Origin: Vibrio coralliilyticus ATCC BAA-450
GTDB lineage: Bacteria > Pseudomonadota > Gammaproteobacteria > Enterobacterales > Vibrionaceae
NCBI RefSeq assembly: GCF_000176135.1
Contig: NZ_ACZN01000018.1
Location: 434,001 to 498,000 of the forward strand
DNA: 64,000 bases
Direction of reading: 5' to 3'
Shown here one piece after another: positions 52,836-61,126 of the stretch (the stretch's first letter is position 1; the number at the start of each line of letters is the position of its first letter). Below the pieces are notes generated by a model. It was not told the DNA's origin and searched no databases. It saw only the letters and a program-made list of their open reading frames with translations. The translations under genes were made by a program, and so were the position numbers.

Positions 52836-52854
52836 GATAACCAATATCATTTGC
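52836..52854 (-). promoter_or_regulatory. Fur box of the siderophore receptor gene
   Basis: On the minus strand GCAAATGATATTGGTTATC matches GATAATGATAATCATTATC at 14 of 19 positions, 68 bp upstream of the chosen start. Confidence 0.75.
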
Positions 52855-53040
52855 ATTAAATTTACATTCTTTGCATTCGTAAATTTATCGATACATAAAT
52901 ATTAAGTTCACCGGTGAATGAAAGCCTCTACAGGCTTGCGGAATAAAAATGTTGTTCTGAGAGCAGTCAAACTTACCGCAACATCGGCAACACTCTTGAT
53001 TACAAGGGTATCAATACAGAAAACACTGACATCCATAATG

Positions 53041-53068
53041 AAAAGCACAGCCATTAAGGCTGTGCTTT
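53041..53068 (-). terminator. Terminator overlapping the end of the kinase gene
   Basis: AAAAGCACAGCC pairs with GGCTGTGCTTTT around a four-base loop; the stop codon of the kinase gene lies in the loop. The T-rich 3' arm gives a good minus-strand terminator, separating the two-component pair from the receptor. Confidence 0.8.
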
Positions 53069-54442
53069 TATTGGGAAATAGAGCTGAATACTCAGGCCAT
53101 GAGGCGAACGATTCTGCGCCCTGACCTCGCCTTTCATCAAAGTCATGGCTTCTTTGACAATTGCTAATCCTAAACCATAGCCCCCTGACTGCTTGTCGCG
53201 TGCCGACTCCATCCGAGTAAATGGACTGAATATATCCTCTAACGCAGCTTCAGGAATACCCGGCCCATCATCCGCGACGTCAAACACTAAATACTGATTG
53301 CCGTGTTCAGAAGAGGCTTTAATCGACACCTCAATGTACGCATCCGAACCGGCGTATTTCATTGAGTTTGATATTAGATTGCTAAGACAACGCAAAATTA
53401 AACGTTCATCAGCATGTAACATAGGAAGAGATGGCTCTACATTGAGAACCAGTTTTTGATCCGCTCCCAACTGGAGTCGGCTTTGGTTTACTTGCGTGTT
53501 CGCAATGCTTTCCGGGCAGACAGGCTGAACGTCGGTCACGTAACGAGAATTCTCTAGTCTGCTGAACTCTAAGATCTCACCCACCAACTTATCCATTTCA
53601 TCGACCTCTTTTTCTAATCGGTCAACCAAAGCTTGCTCTTCTTCACCGGCTTTTCTGCGCAGTAAATGCAGCGCCAAGTTTTGCCTAGCTAAAGGCGTTC
53701 TCAGCTCATGAGACACGTCTCTAATCAGCCTTCGCTGCTTCTCAGCCAGTGAGTGAATCTCTTTGGTCATGCCATCAAAATCATGGGCAAGCTGGTTAAA
53801 CTCGGTAATATTGGAGTTCAACTCACTGACAACATTGACTCGAAAATTGCCCTGAGAAAGCTTATTACTTGCTTCACGTAACCGGTCTAGAGGCCGTTGT
53901 AACTTACGCGCCAATATCTGAGAAAAGAGAATCAACATGATAATGGCGATGATAATTTTGCTCACCGTCAGATAAACAATAAAGCGGTGAGCCGGATGCA
54001 CCTCACTAGGTAACTGAATAACCAAGGTATTTCTTTCTATTAGCGGAATGCCTATCAGGGGTTTGCTGACTTGATCATTGAGTGGTCCATCAAGCTCACG
54101 CAAGAAACGCAGTTTGAATTCAAAATGTGGGTGCATCTGTCGATGAGAAAGCGGCTTATTCTCTTCATTCAAAACGAACAGATAAAAAGGCTGCGCATTT
54201 GCCCAGTCGGCTAAATCATCCATGTCCCCTTCTTCGATCAATACATTAGCCTCTTCAGCTAACGTTAACATCTGCGCTTTCAGTGCTGGCGGCACTTTTA
54301 GTACCGCTTTCATTAACGCTTGCTCCGCGACAGCTTGAAGGAGCAATATTGAAATGATAACAGCGGACATGTAGCTAAATAACTGAAAGACCAGCGCATC
54401 CTTACGTGTTGCAATGACTTCTGGGCATCGAAGAGAAAACAC
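53054..54442 (-). CDS. CpxA-like sensor histidine kinase next to the siderophore receptor
   Basis: 462-residue membrane kinase: first helix near 20-44, a periplasmic domain of about 110 residues (NAQPFYLFVLNEENKPLSH), second helix near 155-178, HAMP to about 230, phosphoacceptor His in RDVSHELRTPLARQNL near 245, N box NLISNSMKYA and G boxes ADDGPGIP and GYGLGLAIVKEA. It starts with GTG behind AGGGG, 3 bp after the regulator gene, and ends in a terminator. The CpxA/RstB-like layout suggests an envelope signal. It may adjust the adjacent receptor, but that is inferred from position. Confidence 0.9.
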   Translation of the reverse strand: MFSLRCPEVIATRKDALVFQLFSYMSAVIISILLLQAVAEQALMKAVLKVPPALKAQMLTLAEEANVLIEEGDMDDLADWANAQPFYLFVLNEENKPLSHRQMHPHFEFKLRFLRELDGPLNDQVSKPLIGIPLIERNTLVIQLPSEVHPAHRFIVYLTVSKIIIAIIMLILFSQILARKLQRPLDRLREASNKLSQGNFRVNVVSELNSNITEFNQLAHDFDGMTKEIHSLAEKQRRLIRDVSHELRTPLARQNLALHLLRRKAGEEEQALVDRLEKEVDEMDKLVGEILEFSRLENSRYVTDVQPVCPESIANTQVNQSRLQLGADQKLVLNVEPSLPMLHADERLILRCLSNLISNSMKYAGSDAYIEVSIKASSEHGNQYLVFDVADDGPGIPEAALEDIFSPFTRMESARDKQSGGYGLGLAIVKEAMTLMKGEVRAQNRSPHGLSIQLYFPIKAQP

Positions 54443-54444
54443 GG

Positions 54445-55110
54445 CTAGCCCCTGACAGAGTCGACAAAGCTATAGCCTTTGCCGCGCACTGTTTTGATGT
54501 GTTGTTTCGACAAGCCCGCTTCAACCAACTTGCGCCGAACATTGCTGATATGCATATCCAGATTTCGGTCAAAGGGACTGAGTTCTTTTTTCAGTACTTC
54601 AATCTGAAGCTCCGCTTTGGAGACAACTACACCATCATTACGCATAAGGTAGTTGAGTAAATCAGATTCTGTGCCAGTCAGTGGCACGCCGGACAGGTGT
54701 TCAGCAAAGCCTGCACTGCTCTGGCAACCTGATTGGCGCTGTTTTTCCAATCCAACTCGACGGAAAATCGCTTTAATACGAGTCAACAACTCAGGCACTT
54801 TAAAAGGTTTAGCAATGTATTGGTCTGCACCTGCCTGATAACCGTCAAGCATCGACGCTTCATCATTCAGTGCAGTTAGCATCAATATCGGCGTGGCAAA
54901 TCGTTGGCAGATACGCTTCGCGACCTGCATGCCGTTGAGTTTGGGTAACATAACGTCAAGGAGGACGAGATCAACAGGCTTTTTCTCAATGTATTGCAGC
55001 GCGCTCTCGCCACAATGAACGCTCTCTACTTGATAGCCTTCTGCAGAGAGCACGTCCACTAGCAGTGCACACAGTTCAATATCATCATCAACGACTAGAA
55101 TTCGGGACAT
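54445..55110 (-). CDS. OmpR-family response regulator next to the siderophore receptor
   Basis: 221-residue regulator with a receiver domain (RILVVDDDIELC; phospho-acceptor D52 in LVLLDVMLPKLNG; AKPFKVPELL) and a winged-helix domain (RNLDMHISNVRRKL... VRGKGYSFV). I start it at the ATG 55110; the TTG five codons earlier gives a longer reading. Both lack a strong ribosome-binding site. It forms a coupled pair with the kinase gene downstream. The target genes are not known, but the iron receptor and TonB2 genes lie directly beyond. Confidence 0.91.
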   Translation of the reverse strand: MSRILVVDDDIELCALLVDVLSAEGYQVESVHCGESALQYIEKKPVDLVLLDVMLPKLNGMQVAKRICQRFATPILMLTALNDEASMLDGYQAGADQYIAKPFKVPELLTRIKAIFRRVGLEKQRQSGCQSSAGFAEHLSGVPLTGTESDLLNYLMRNDGVVVSKAELQIEVLKKELSPFDRNLDMHISNVRRKLVEAGLSKQHIKTVRGKGYSFVDSVRG

Positions 55111-55226
55111 CTTGTTATATTGCAAATGAAAAGATTTCGCATTCTAATCTGCATTATTATCAGTGACAATACCGTTCTTTATCCACTCCCATTGTTATGC
55201 TATTTCTTGTTCAAATCCGCTGTCAT

Positions 55227-56015
55227 TCAGCGCTTTTTCTTCACTCCAAATGCCCACAACGCACCGAGTAAACCACGTAACTTCACTTTCGTTGCTCGCC
55301 AATGGGTGGCAGGAGTGCGCGGCGCGACTTTGAGTAAATGATCATAAGCGCTTTGATCAAACTGGACCTCGCCTCCGTGAGCGAGTAGCAAAGTTTTAGG
55401 TTCCATTTCGTAAACACGATGAAGGGAATGGCGGTACTTGTTCGGATGAAAAATAGGAAAAGGGGCGATCAGTCGTTTCTTCACTTCAACCATTAAGTCG
55501 GCAACATAAAGGATATCTTGTTGTTCATGATGAAGAGATAAATCCCGATCAGTATGACCTGGGGTCTCTAGCACTTTCCAATCTTCAAAACAGGGAATGG
55601 CTTGCCCATCGGTAAGCTTAATATCAGGGTGCAGGTTTCGCGAATACCATAATTTTCGCTTAGGACGCTTCATTCTCCCTGCGACCCAACGAGCCAAAGC
55701 CAGATCCGTCAAGTGCATTAATATACCATCCCATCCACCGTACCATTGCTTGTCTTTCTCAGCTGATACAATTTTGCAGCCCGTCAGCTCTCTCAGCTTG
55801 TGAGCGGCTCCGGCGTGATCTGGATGCATGTGGGTCACCACCACCACCTTAAGGGAATGAAAAGGCTTCCCGAGCGTTTCAGTGATGTAGCGCTCTAAAT
55901 ATGGAACATCTGCCCTACTCGCCCCATCCAGTAGCATCAGCTTATCTGGATACTCGGCTAAGTACATTTTCTGAATATAACCATCAATGGTATGAAGCTT
56001 CATTCGAACTGCCAA
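55227..56015 (-). CDS. Metallo-beta-lactamase-fold hydrolase
   Basis: 262-residue MBL-fold protein. The metal site is visible: THMHPDHAGAAHKL (HxHxDH, about 60-73), ETPGHTDRDLSL with the downstream His near 155, and the Asp in DILYVADLMVEVKKR. The final His is in LLLAHGGEVQF. No signal peptide, so it acts in the cytoplasm. The family covers glyoxalase II-like, lactonase and RNase activities, and I cannot choose among them. It stands alone between the regulator pair and an EamA transporter. Confidence 0.86.
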   Translation of the reverse strand: MAVRMKLHTIDGYIQKMYLAEYPDKLMLLDGASRADVPYLERYITETLGKPFHSLKVVVVTHMHPDHAGAAHKLRELTGCKIVSAEKDKQWYGGWDGILMHLTDLALARWVAGRMKRPKRKLWYSRNLHPDIKLTDGQAIPCFEDWKVLETPGHTDRDLSLHHEQQDILYVADLMVEVKKRLIAPFPIFHPNKYRHSLHRVYEMEPKTLLLAHGGEVQFDQSAYDHLLKVAPRTPATHWRATKVKLRGLLGALWAFGVKKKR

Positions 56016-56117
56016 TTTAACAATGTATTTACATTTTCCAATTTAGCAATAAGCCAATAAATGAACAGAGCAAATACTCCATGATGTGACATCGGACCAG
56101 TTAGTCAAATATGAGGA

Positions 56118-56990
56118 TTAGCGTTTGAGTTTCAAGAGACGTCCATCTGTGCGGTAGAAAATCAGAGCGAGTAAAATCAAACTACACCCTAGCAGTTTGT
56201 TGGCCGAGAGCTGTTCGCCATACCAAAGGATACTGAGTATCACGGTCCAGATCGGTTCAAGTAGCATGATAAGGGCGGCATTGCCTGGATTGCTGTGTTT
56301 CTGGCCAAGCGTCTGCATCACGTATCGCAAGCTAGTTGCAAGAACGGCACTGGCAGCAAACCATCCCCAAATGCTGGCATCCACACTAACAGGTACTGTC
56401 TCAAATAAAGCGGAAGCCACTAAAGCAATAACGCCAGTAACAAATAGCTGAATACAAGTCAGTGTCAGTACCGGTAGGTTTTGTGCTAGTCGGCTATTCA
56501 CATTGAAATGCAAAGCAAGTAGACAGGCATTGGCTAAGAACCAAAGTTGCCCAGCTGAACTGTTCCACTCTCCTTGCAAAGAAAGAAATGCCAGACCGGA
56601 TACCGCAATCGGCGTCGCAATCCAGAACGCACGCTTTGGCCGTTCCTTGTACAGCGCCCAAGCTACTATAGGAACAATAATCATAGATAAGCTAACAATA
56701 AACGCCCCTTCACCAAGGGTTTCACTGACTGCGATAGCATGTACCCAAGCAAGAAGCGCAAGCGCCAGAATACAACCGCCACCCATTGCTTGAGTGAGCT
56801 GTTTTAGGCTGAGTTGTTTGAGTGATTTGAAACAGAAAGGAAGCAAACATATTGAAGCGACCACAAAGCGTAAACCAACAAAGCCAAATGGCGGTAAACC
56901 TTGAATCGTTTCTTTGGAAAAAATCCACCCTAAACCGGCCAATGCGGTAGTGGCAACAAGAATCCAAGCGGCTTTGCTTTCTGAGTTCAA
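56118..56990 (-). CDS. EamA/DMT-family transporter
   Basis: 290-residue inner-membrane protein with ten hydrophobic segments forming two EamA repeats of about 140 residues each: GLGWIFSKETIQGLPPFGFVGLRF in the first and SLRYVMQTLGQKHSNPGNAALIMLLEPIWTVILS in the second (signature split across 225-260). It exports or exchanges small metabolites; the substrate is unknown. No regulator is adjacent. Confidence 0.9.
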   Translation of the reverse strand: MNSESKAAWILVATTALAGLGWIFSKETIQGLPPFGFVGLRFVVASICLLPFCFKSLKQLSLKQLTQAMGGGCILALALLAWVHAIAVSETLGEGAFIVSLSMIIVPIVAWALYKERPKRAFWIATPIAVSGLAFLSLQGEWNSSAGQLWFLANACLLALHFNVNSRLAQNLPVLTLTCIQLFVTGVIALVASALFETVPVSVDASIWGWFAASAVLATSLRYVMQTLGQKHSNPGNAALIMLLEPIWTVILSILWYGEQLSANKLLGCSLILLALIFYRTDGRLLKLKR

Positions 56991-57452
56991 TACAAATTCT
57001 CTTTAATTATTATTCTGTTAATTCGGGAATTTCCGATAGTCGCAGATTTGTTCAAGAATTACCAAGAAAAGTCTAATCCTATTTTCGTGCCCAATATTAT
57101 ATATACAGAGAATATGGTGGCACTTGATGAAAAAATCCCCGATACCAAAGTCTCATGGTACTCAACATGTGCATTTCTTTACTTGCCGCATCACTAGACG
57201 TTATTCAGGCACCTCGACAACCACTGTATAACACTGTATGAAAATAGTGTTTTAGATCACATTTCCTCATACTTCTATCTCATCGCAACGCTAGAATAGA
57301 AATAAAAATTAATGCTTAAAAACAAACAGTTAAACAAAAAACTTCAGATACCACGCAAAGTAAACGTACAAAAAGACAACAAATATTGCTTGATCAACTG
57401 ACACAACCAAACTACTGTATAGACATACAGCATGTATGTAAGGACAGTAATT
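56991..57452. other. Region between the EamA transporter and sulA
   Basis: No convincing gene. The right end holds the sulA promoter and LexA box. The direct repeat ACTGTATAAC / ACTGTATGAA near 57213-57232 is not a LexA site. Nothing else is recognised. Confidence 0.55.
57415..57430 (+). promoter_or_regulatory. LexA (SOS) box of sulA
   Basis: CTGTATAGACATACAG: the invariant CTGT and ACAG with eight bases between, 22 bp before the chosen start codon. This indicates DNA-damage induction. Confidence 0.93.
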
Positions 57453-57845
57453 ATGTTTCAGGTACACACTACAAATCGCTCAGTTTCTAAATTCAATGTA
57501 TTGGCTCAACCAACTCAACCAATGAACATTGCAGACTCGACGCTCAGCCGTTTAGCAGGGTTGTCTAACCAGAAACAATGGATCTTGTTCACTGCCGAAT
57601 GCCCTCGTCCAGATTACGAACAGTTCTCTTCATACAATGTCAGCTGTAAAAAGATCATTCAGATGAAGTCTTCGCAAACACAGTCAGAGTTTGAAATCGT
57701 AGTCAAAGCAATTAAATCCGGTAATGCCAGCGCTGTTGTCGCATCAGATAATATTGAACTCGTAGAACAATCATTGCTTCGTGATCTCGCGAGCCAATAC
57801 CATTGCGAAGTCTTCTTTGTTGAAAGCCACAATCAATTCCACTAA
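57453..57845 (+). CDS. sulA: SulA-like cell division inhibitor
   Basis: 130-residue SOS-induced inhibitor of FtsZ assembly. The fold region resembles SulA: SRLAGLSNQKQWILFTAECPRP, then CKKIIQMKSSQTQSEFEIVVKAIKSGNASAVVAS (in two blocks, about 35-55 and 66-100), matching the E. coli LTKVMQISQLSP... RALRTGNYSVVIG pattern. The E. coli N-terminal extension is missing, as is usual in vibrios. The ATG at 57453 has AGGA eight bases upstream; the earlier ATG at 57432 lies almost on the LexA box. A strong terminator follows. Confidence 0.87.
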   Translation: MFQVHTTNRSVSKFNVLAQPTQPMNIADSTLSRLAGLSNQKQWILFTAECPRPDYEQFSSYNVSCKKIIQMKSSQTQSEFEIVVKAIKSGNASAVVASDNIELVEQSLLRDLASQYHCEVFFVESHNQFH

Positions 57846-57865
57846 TTTCATTTGCACTGTCTTCT

Positions 57866-57890
57866 GCCTCTCTTTTCGAGAGGCTTTTTT
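57866..57890 (+). terminator. Terminator of sulA
   Basis: GCCTCTC-TTTTC-GAGAGGC followed by six T: a textbook intrinsic terminator. Confidence 0.9.
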
Positions 57891-57927
57891 GTTTTTAGCT
57901 AATTTCTAATTCCTAAAGAATATTTAC

Positions 57928-57943
57928 AAGCAAACGTTTGCTT
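57928..57943 (+). promoter_or_regulatory. PurR box of purC
   Basis: AAGCAAACGTTTGCTT, a perfect palindrome matching the PurR operator consensus ACGCAAACGTTTGCGT in its 12 central bases, about 100 bp upstream of purC. Confidence 0.85.
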
Positions 57944-58041
57944 TTTCTCTGGAAGGTTAATTTAGTTCTGGTATGATTCTCTGCAAATCGATTGCCTCTC
58001 ACCGGCAACCTTCCATTTTTGACAAAGATAGGAATGTCTAA

Positions 58042-59145
58042 ATGAGTCTCGCTGATCAAGTTCTTGCTGTTAATGATGATCTTCCCATTCGTACCAACAA
58101 ACCCGTTCATAGTGGCAAAGTACGCTCTGTATACTGGCTAACAGAGGAAGACAGCCAACGTCTGATTAAGGAAAAAGGCTACGATGTTGCGGAAGATGCA
58201 CCGCTTGCCATCATGGTTATCAGCGACCGCATCTCTGCATTCGACTGTATCTGGCACGGACAAGGCGGATTAAAGGGCGTACCCGGTAAAGGGGCGGCAC
58301 TCAACGCGATTTCCAATCACTGGTTTAAGCTCTTCAAAGAGAACGGTCTGGCGGACAGCCATATCTTGGATATTCCTCACCCTTTGGTTTGGATCGTTCA
58401 GAAAGCGAAACCAATCATGATTGAAGCGATTTGTCGTCAGTACATTACTGGCTCAATGTGGCGCGCTTACGACAAAGGCGAACGTGACTTCTGCGGAATC
58501 CAGCTACCAGAAGGCTTAGAGAAAGACACCGCGTTACCTGAACTTTTGATGACACCGTCAACTAAAGGCATTCTGAAAGGCATTCCCGGAGTCCCTGAAG
58601 CTGATGATGTGAATATCACGCGTCAGAACATCGAAGATAACTTTGCTGCGTTCAACTTCTCTAGCGCGAATGATATCAGCCTGTATGAAAAACTGCTGAG
58701 CGAAGGGTTTGCCGTGATCAGTAATGCCCTGTCCCAAGTTGAGCAAATCTTCGTTGATACCAAATTTGAATTTGGTTACGTGCACGATGCCTCAGGTAAT
58801 GAAAAGCTGATTTACATGGATGAGGTTGGCACTCCAGATTCTTCTCGTATTTGGGATGAGCAAGAATACAAAAATGGCCATATTGTTGAGAACTCTAAAG
58901 AAGGCTTCCGTCAGTTCTTACTGAGCCACTTCCCTGACCCTGATATTCTGCTTAACAAAGAGCGCATGCCTGAACGTGAAGCTTTAGCTCGCGATAACGA
59001 GCTTCCGCTTGAGGCGCTGATGGACATTTCACAGACCTATACAGGCATCGCAGAGAAGATCACCGGGCAACCGATCAAACTGAGTGCTAATCCGAAACAA
59101 GAAATTATCGATGTACTGAGCAGAGAATACGGTTTGGTTGACTAA
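58042..59145 (+). CDS. purC: PurC, SAICAR synthase (long form)
   Basis: Purine biosynthesis enzyme joining CAIR and aspartate with ATP. The 367 residues are of the longer class found in vibrios and eukaryote-like bacteria, compared with 237 in E. coli. Motifs: HSGKVRSVYWL near 23, VISDRISAFDCIWHG near 59-73, NHWFKLF, and the C-terminal catalytic DTKFEFGYVHDASG near 240 and DEVGTPDSSRIW near 263. AGGA stands eight bases before the start. Regulation by PurR is indicated by the upstream palindrome. It is followed by a terminator. Confidence 0.96.
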   Translation: MSLADQVLAVNDDLPIRTNKPVHSGKVRSVYWLTEEDSQRLIKEKGYDVAEDAPLAIMVISDRISAFDCIWHGQGGLKGVPGKGAALNAISNHWFKLFKENGLADSHILDIPHPLVWIVQKAKPIMIEAICRQYITGSMWRAYDKGERDFCGIQLPEGLEKDTALPELLMTPSTKGILKGIPGVPEADDVNITRQNIEDNFAAFNFSSANDISLYEKLLSEGFAVISNALSQVEQIFVDTKFEFGYVHDASGNEKLIYMDEVGTPDSSRIWDEQEYKNGHIVENSKEGFRQFLLSHFPDPDILLNKERMPEREALARDNELPLEALMDISQTYTGIAEKITGQPIKLSANPKQEIIDVLSREYGLVD

Positions 59146-59150
59146 TCAAT

Positions 59151-59180
59151 GACGCCCAAGTCATCACTTGGGCGTCTTTC
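59151..59180 (+). terminator. Terminator of purC
   Basis: GACGCCCAAG pairs with CTTGGGCGTC around a six-base loop, followed by TTTCTC; it lies between convergent genes. Confidence 0.85.
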
Positions 59181-59189
59181 TCTAACTTA

Positions 59190-59531
59190 CTATCCCTTAA
59201 AACCTTCTACGGTTCCCTGTTCAATATAAGCCTGAGCCAAACGCCCTACAAAGCAACGGCCCGGATTATCCCCTAGGATCCATTCTTCTGGCGTAAACAA
59301 TTCAAACAAACCAAAGCTTGCCAATGCTGGAATGGCTAATTTTAAATCCTGCACAACTTCGCCACGCTCCCCTTCGTTGTATCTGATTATATTGTGCAGC
59401 ATCGCCCCAACGGTTCCGGTTGGAATCATAGTGCCATCTTTCAATGTTACGATCGGCAGTACCTGACCTTCGGCAACTATTTTGTGGTTAACCGCCGAAA
59501 GCTGCTGCGCTAGAGATGTATTCTTATCCAT
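59190..59531 (-). CDS. Conserved small protein of unknown function
   Basis: 113-residue cytoplasmic protein. I recognise no named family. Visible features: an IVAEGQVLPIVTLKDGTMIPTGTVGAML block in the first half (about 18-45) and a PEEWILGDNPGRCFVGRLAQAYIEQG block near 81-106. The start is preceded by GAGGATTG. It is divergent from an AraC-type regulator across 138 bp, which could regulate it. Confidence 0.72.
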   Translation of the reverse strand: MDKNTSLAQQLSAVNHKIVAEGQVLPIVTLKDGTMIPTGTVGAMLHNIIRYNEGERGEVVQDLKLAIPALASFGLFELFTPEEWILGDNPGRCFVGRLAQAYIEQGTVEGFKG

Positions 59532-59669
59532 TTTTCAATCCTCTTTTGATTACTGTTACGTGGGGTTGCCAAGTCATAACGCTTGAAACCTCAAACACAG
59601 GGATAGAATAACGGCTAACGAATAGGCATAATTTCTTTAAATAGACATAATATTTACTTATTACGCCAT

Positions 59670-60401
59670 ATGAATTGCATTGAATTATTGAAGATTCATC
59701 ACCCAGCGGCATCCGAAACCGAATGGCACCAGCATGAGTATGCGCAGCTTTACTGGTTGAACAAGGGTATATTTACGATTGAAACAAGTGATCAGCAATG
59801 GACGATTACTCCCGCATGCCTAGGCTGGATTCCTCCCCATTTACAACACAGATCTGATGTTGTCGCTGACATAGAAGCAGTCATGATCTACGTACCTTTA
59901 ACTTGGCTCAATGCCTTTCCGCAACAAGCGAAGGTCATTCAATCCAACACCCTTATTCAAGCTCTCATTGAGCGAATTACCCATTTCGACTTATCAGCGA
60001 TGACAGCGCCTCAACAGCGACAGTTTCAAGTTCTGCTGGATGAGATTCACCTTGCCCCTGCGAGTAATCTCTATTTACCTCTACCCAAGGAGGCAAAAAT
60101 GCGCCAAATCGCCGATACCCTATTAGCAACACCAGATGACGCTCGCTCACAAACAGAATTAGCGCATGATTTTGGTACCAGCACACGGACTTTGAGTCGG
60201 CTGTTCAAGAAAGAAACCGGGATGGCTTTTGGCTTCTGGCGGCAACAAGCCAGACTCGTCAGCTCATTGCCTATGTTGGAAAAAGGCTTAAGTATCACTT
60301 ACGTCGCACTGTCCTGCGGCTACAGTAATACCAGCAGCTTTATCACTGCTTTTAAAGCACGTTTTGGCGTCACTCCCAGTGTGTATTTCGGTTCACAGTA
60401 G
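59670..60401 (+). CDS. AraC-family regulator with N-terminal cupin
   Basis: 243-residue regulator: an N-terminal cupin-like sensor (HHPAASETEWHQHEYAQLYWL, about 10-30, and PHLQHRSDVVADIEAVMIYV) and a C-terminal double helix-turn-helix (ARSQTELAHDFGTSTRTLSRLFKKETGMAFGFW, then SITYVALSCGYSNTSSFITAFKARFGVTPSVYF). Such proteins often control the divergent gene, here the 113-residue unknown. It ends within the convergent nucleotidyltransferase gene by 9 bp. Confidence 0.91.
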   Translation: MNCIELLKIHHPAASETEWHQHEYAQLYWLNKGIFTIETSDQQWTITPACLGWIPPHLQHRSDVVADIEAVMIYVPLTWLNAFPQQAKVIQSNTLIQALIERITHFDLSAMTAPQQRQFQVLLDEIHLAPASNLYLPLPKEAKMRQIADTLLATPDDARSQTELAHDFGTSTRTLSRLFKKETGMAFGFWRQQARLVSSLPMLEKGLSITYVALSCGYSNTSSFITAFKARFGVTPSVYFGSQ

Positions 60402-60962
60402 TGGCGTATCAGTGTCTGTCACAACTCGTAATCGAGGCCAGTTTTCCATCCAGCGCTTACTTTTCACCCTTTGATGAAACAATGCTTGAGAGCGCTTAGG
60501 GTTGTGCGTCACTTTCAAAGCGAACAAGCTATCAAAACCAAATGATGAAAGGCACTGGTATTCTCCACGCGCAAGCTGTCTAATTGCCACCGCAGTTTCT
60601 TTTTCCGGCCAGAAGCTCATGGCATCAATCAAATCCGTATACGCGCGATCACCATTGCGCTCATGCATCATGGCTTGGTTTCTAACCTGCCAGTTCGCTT
60701 CCGGCATCAATTCCTGAAGCTTCAATTCGTAGGCTTTGTATCGTTCTGGGTCGGATTCATCCAAATCAAAATAGATGACATCCAGATCATTGAGTGGAGT
60801 CGGGATTTCTTTGTGGTGTAGCGCATCCCACACTAGGTTTCTGACAAATCCTGCGGCTAAAAAAGCGTGAGGGATCTCAGACTTAAAAACACACTCTAAA
60901 GCGCGCATCCGAAAACTGTCTTTTTCAATCCACAGGATTATCTTGGCGTTGTAGTTTTCCAT
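60393..60962 (-). CDS. DUF925-type nucleotidyltransferase-like protein
   Basis: 189-residue protein with a nucleotidyltransferase-like site: FLAAGFVRNLVWDALH near 34-50 followed by the DLDVIYFD acidic motif near 60-67, which supplies metal-binding aspartates. The second half has YTDLIDAMSFWPE and TAVAIRQL. The substrate is unknown. It is monocistronic and convergent with the AraC gene, overlapping its end by 9 bp. Confidence 0.84.
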   Translation of the reverse strand: MENYNAKIILWIEKDSFRMRALECVFKSEIPHAFLAAGFVRNLVWDALHHKEIPTPLNDLDVIYFDLDESDPERYKAYELKLQELMPEANWQVRNQAMMHERNGDRAYTDLIDAMSFWPEKETAVAIRQLARGEYQCLSSFGFDSLFALKVTHNPKRSQALFHQRVKSKRWMENWPRLRVVTDTDTPLL

Positions 60963-61126
60963 TTCATTCTTCTGAATTTCTCATTCTGCCTAATCCTAAC
61001 ATGACGTGGTTAAACGGTTCCTAGATAAATCGACCACTTACAACTGACAGAATTTTTGATCAGGCTCGTATCTAATTTAGGCCATCACAGGTATAACTGG
61101 CCCGTCTTTCTTTTCTGGCCTTTTCA

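Noticed and set aside
57213..57232. ACTGTATAAC / ACTGTATGAA direct repeat upstream of sulA as a second LexA box
   Set aside because: Neither copy has the ACAG half at the right distance from CTGT.
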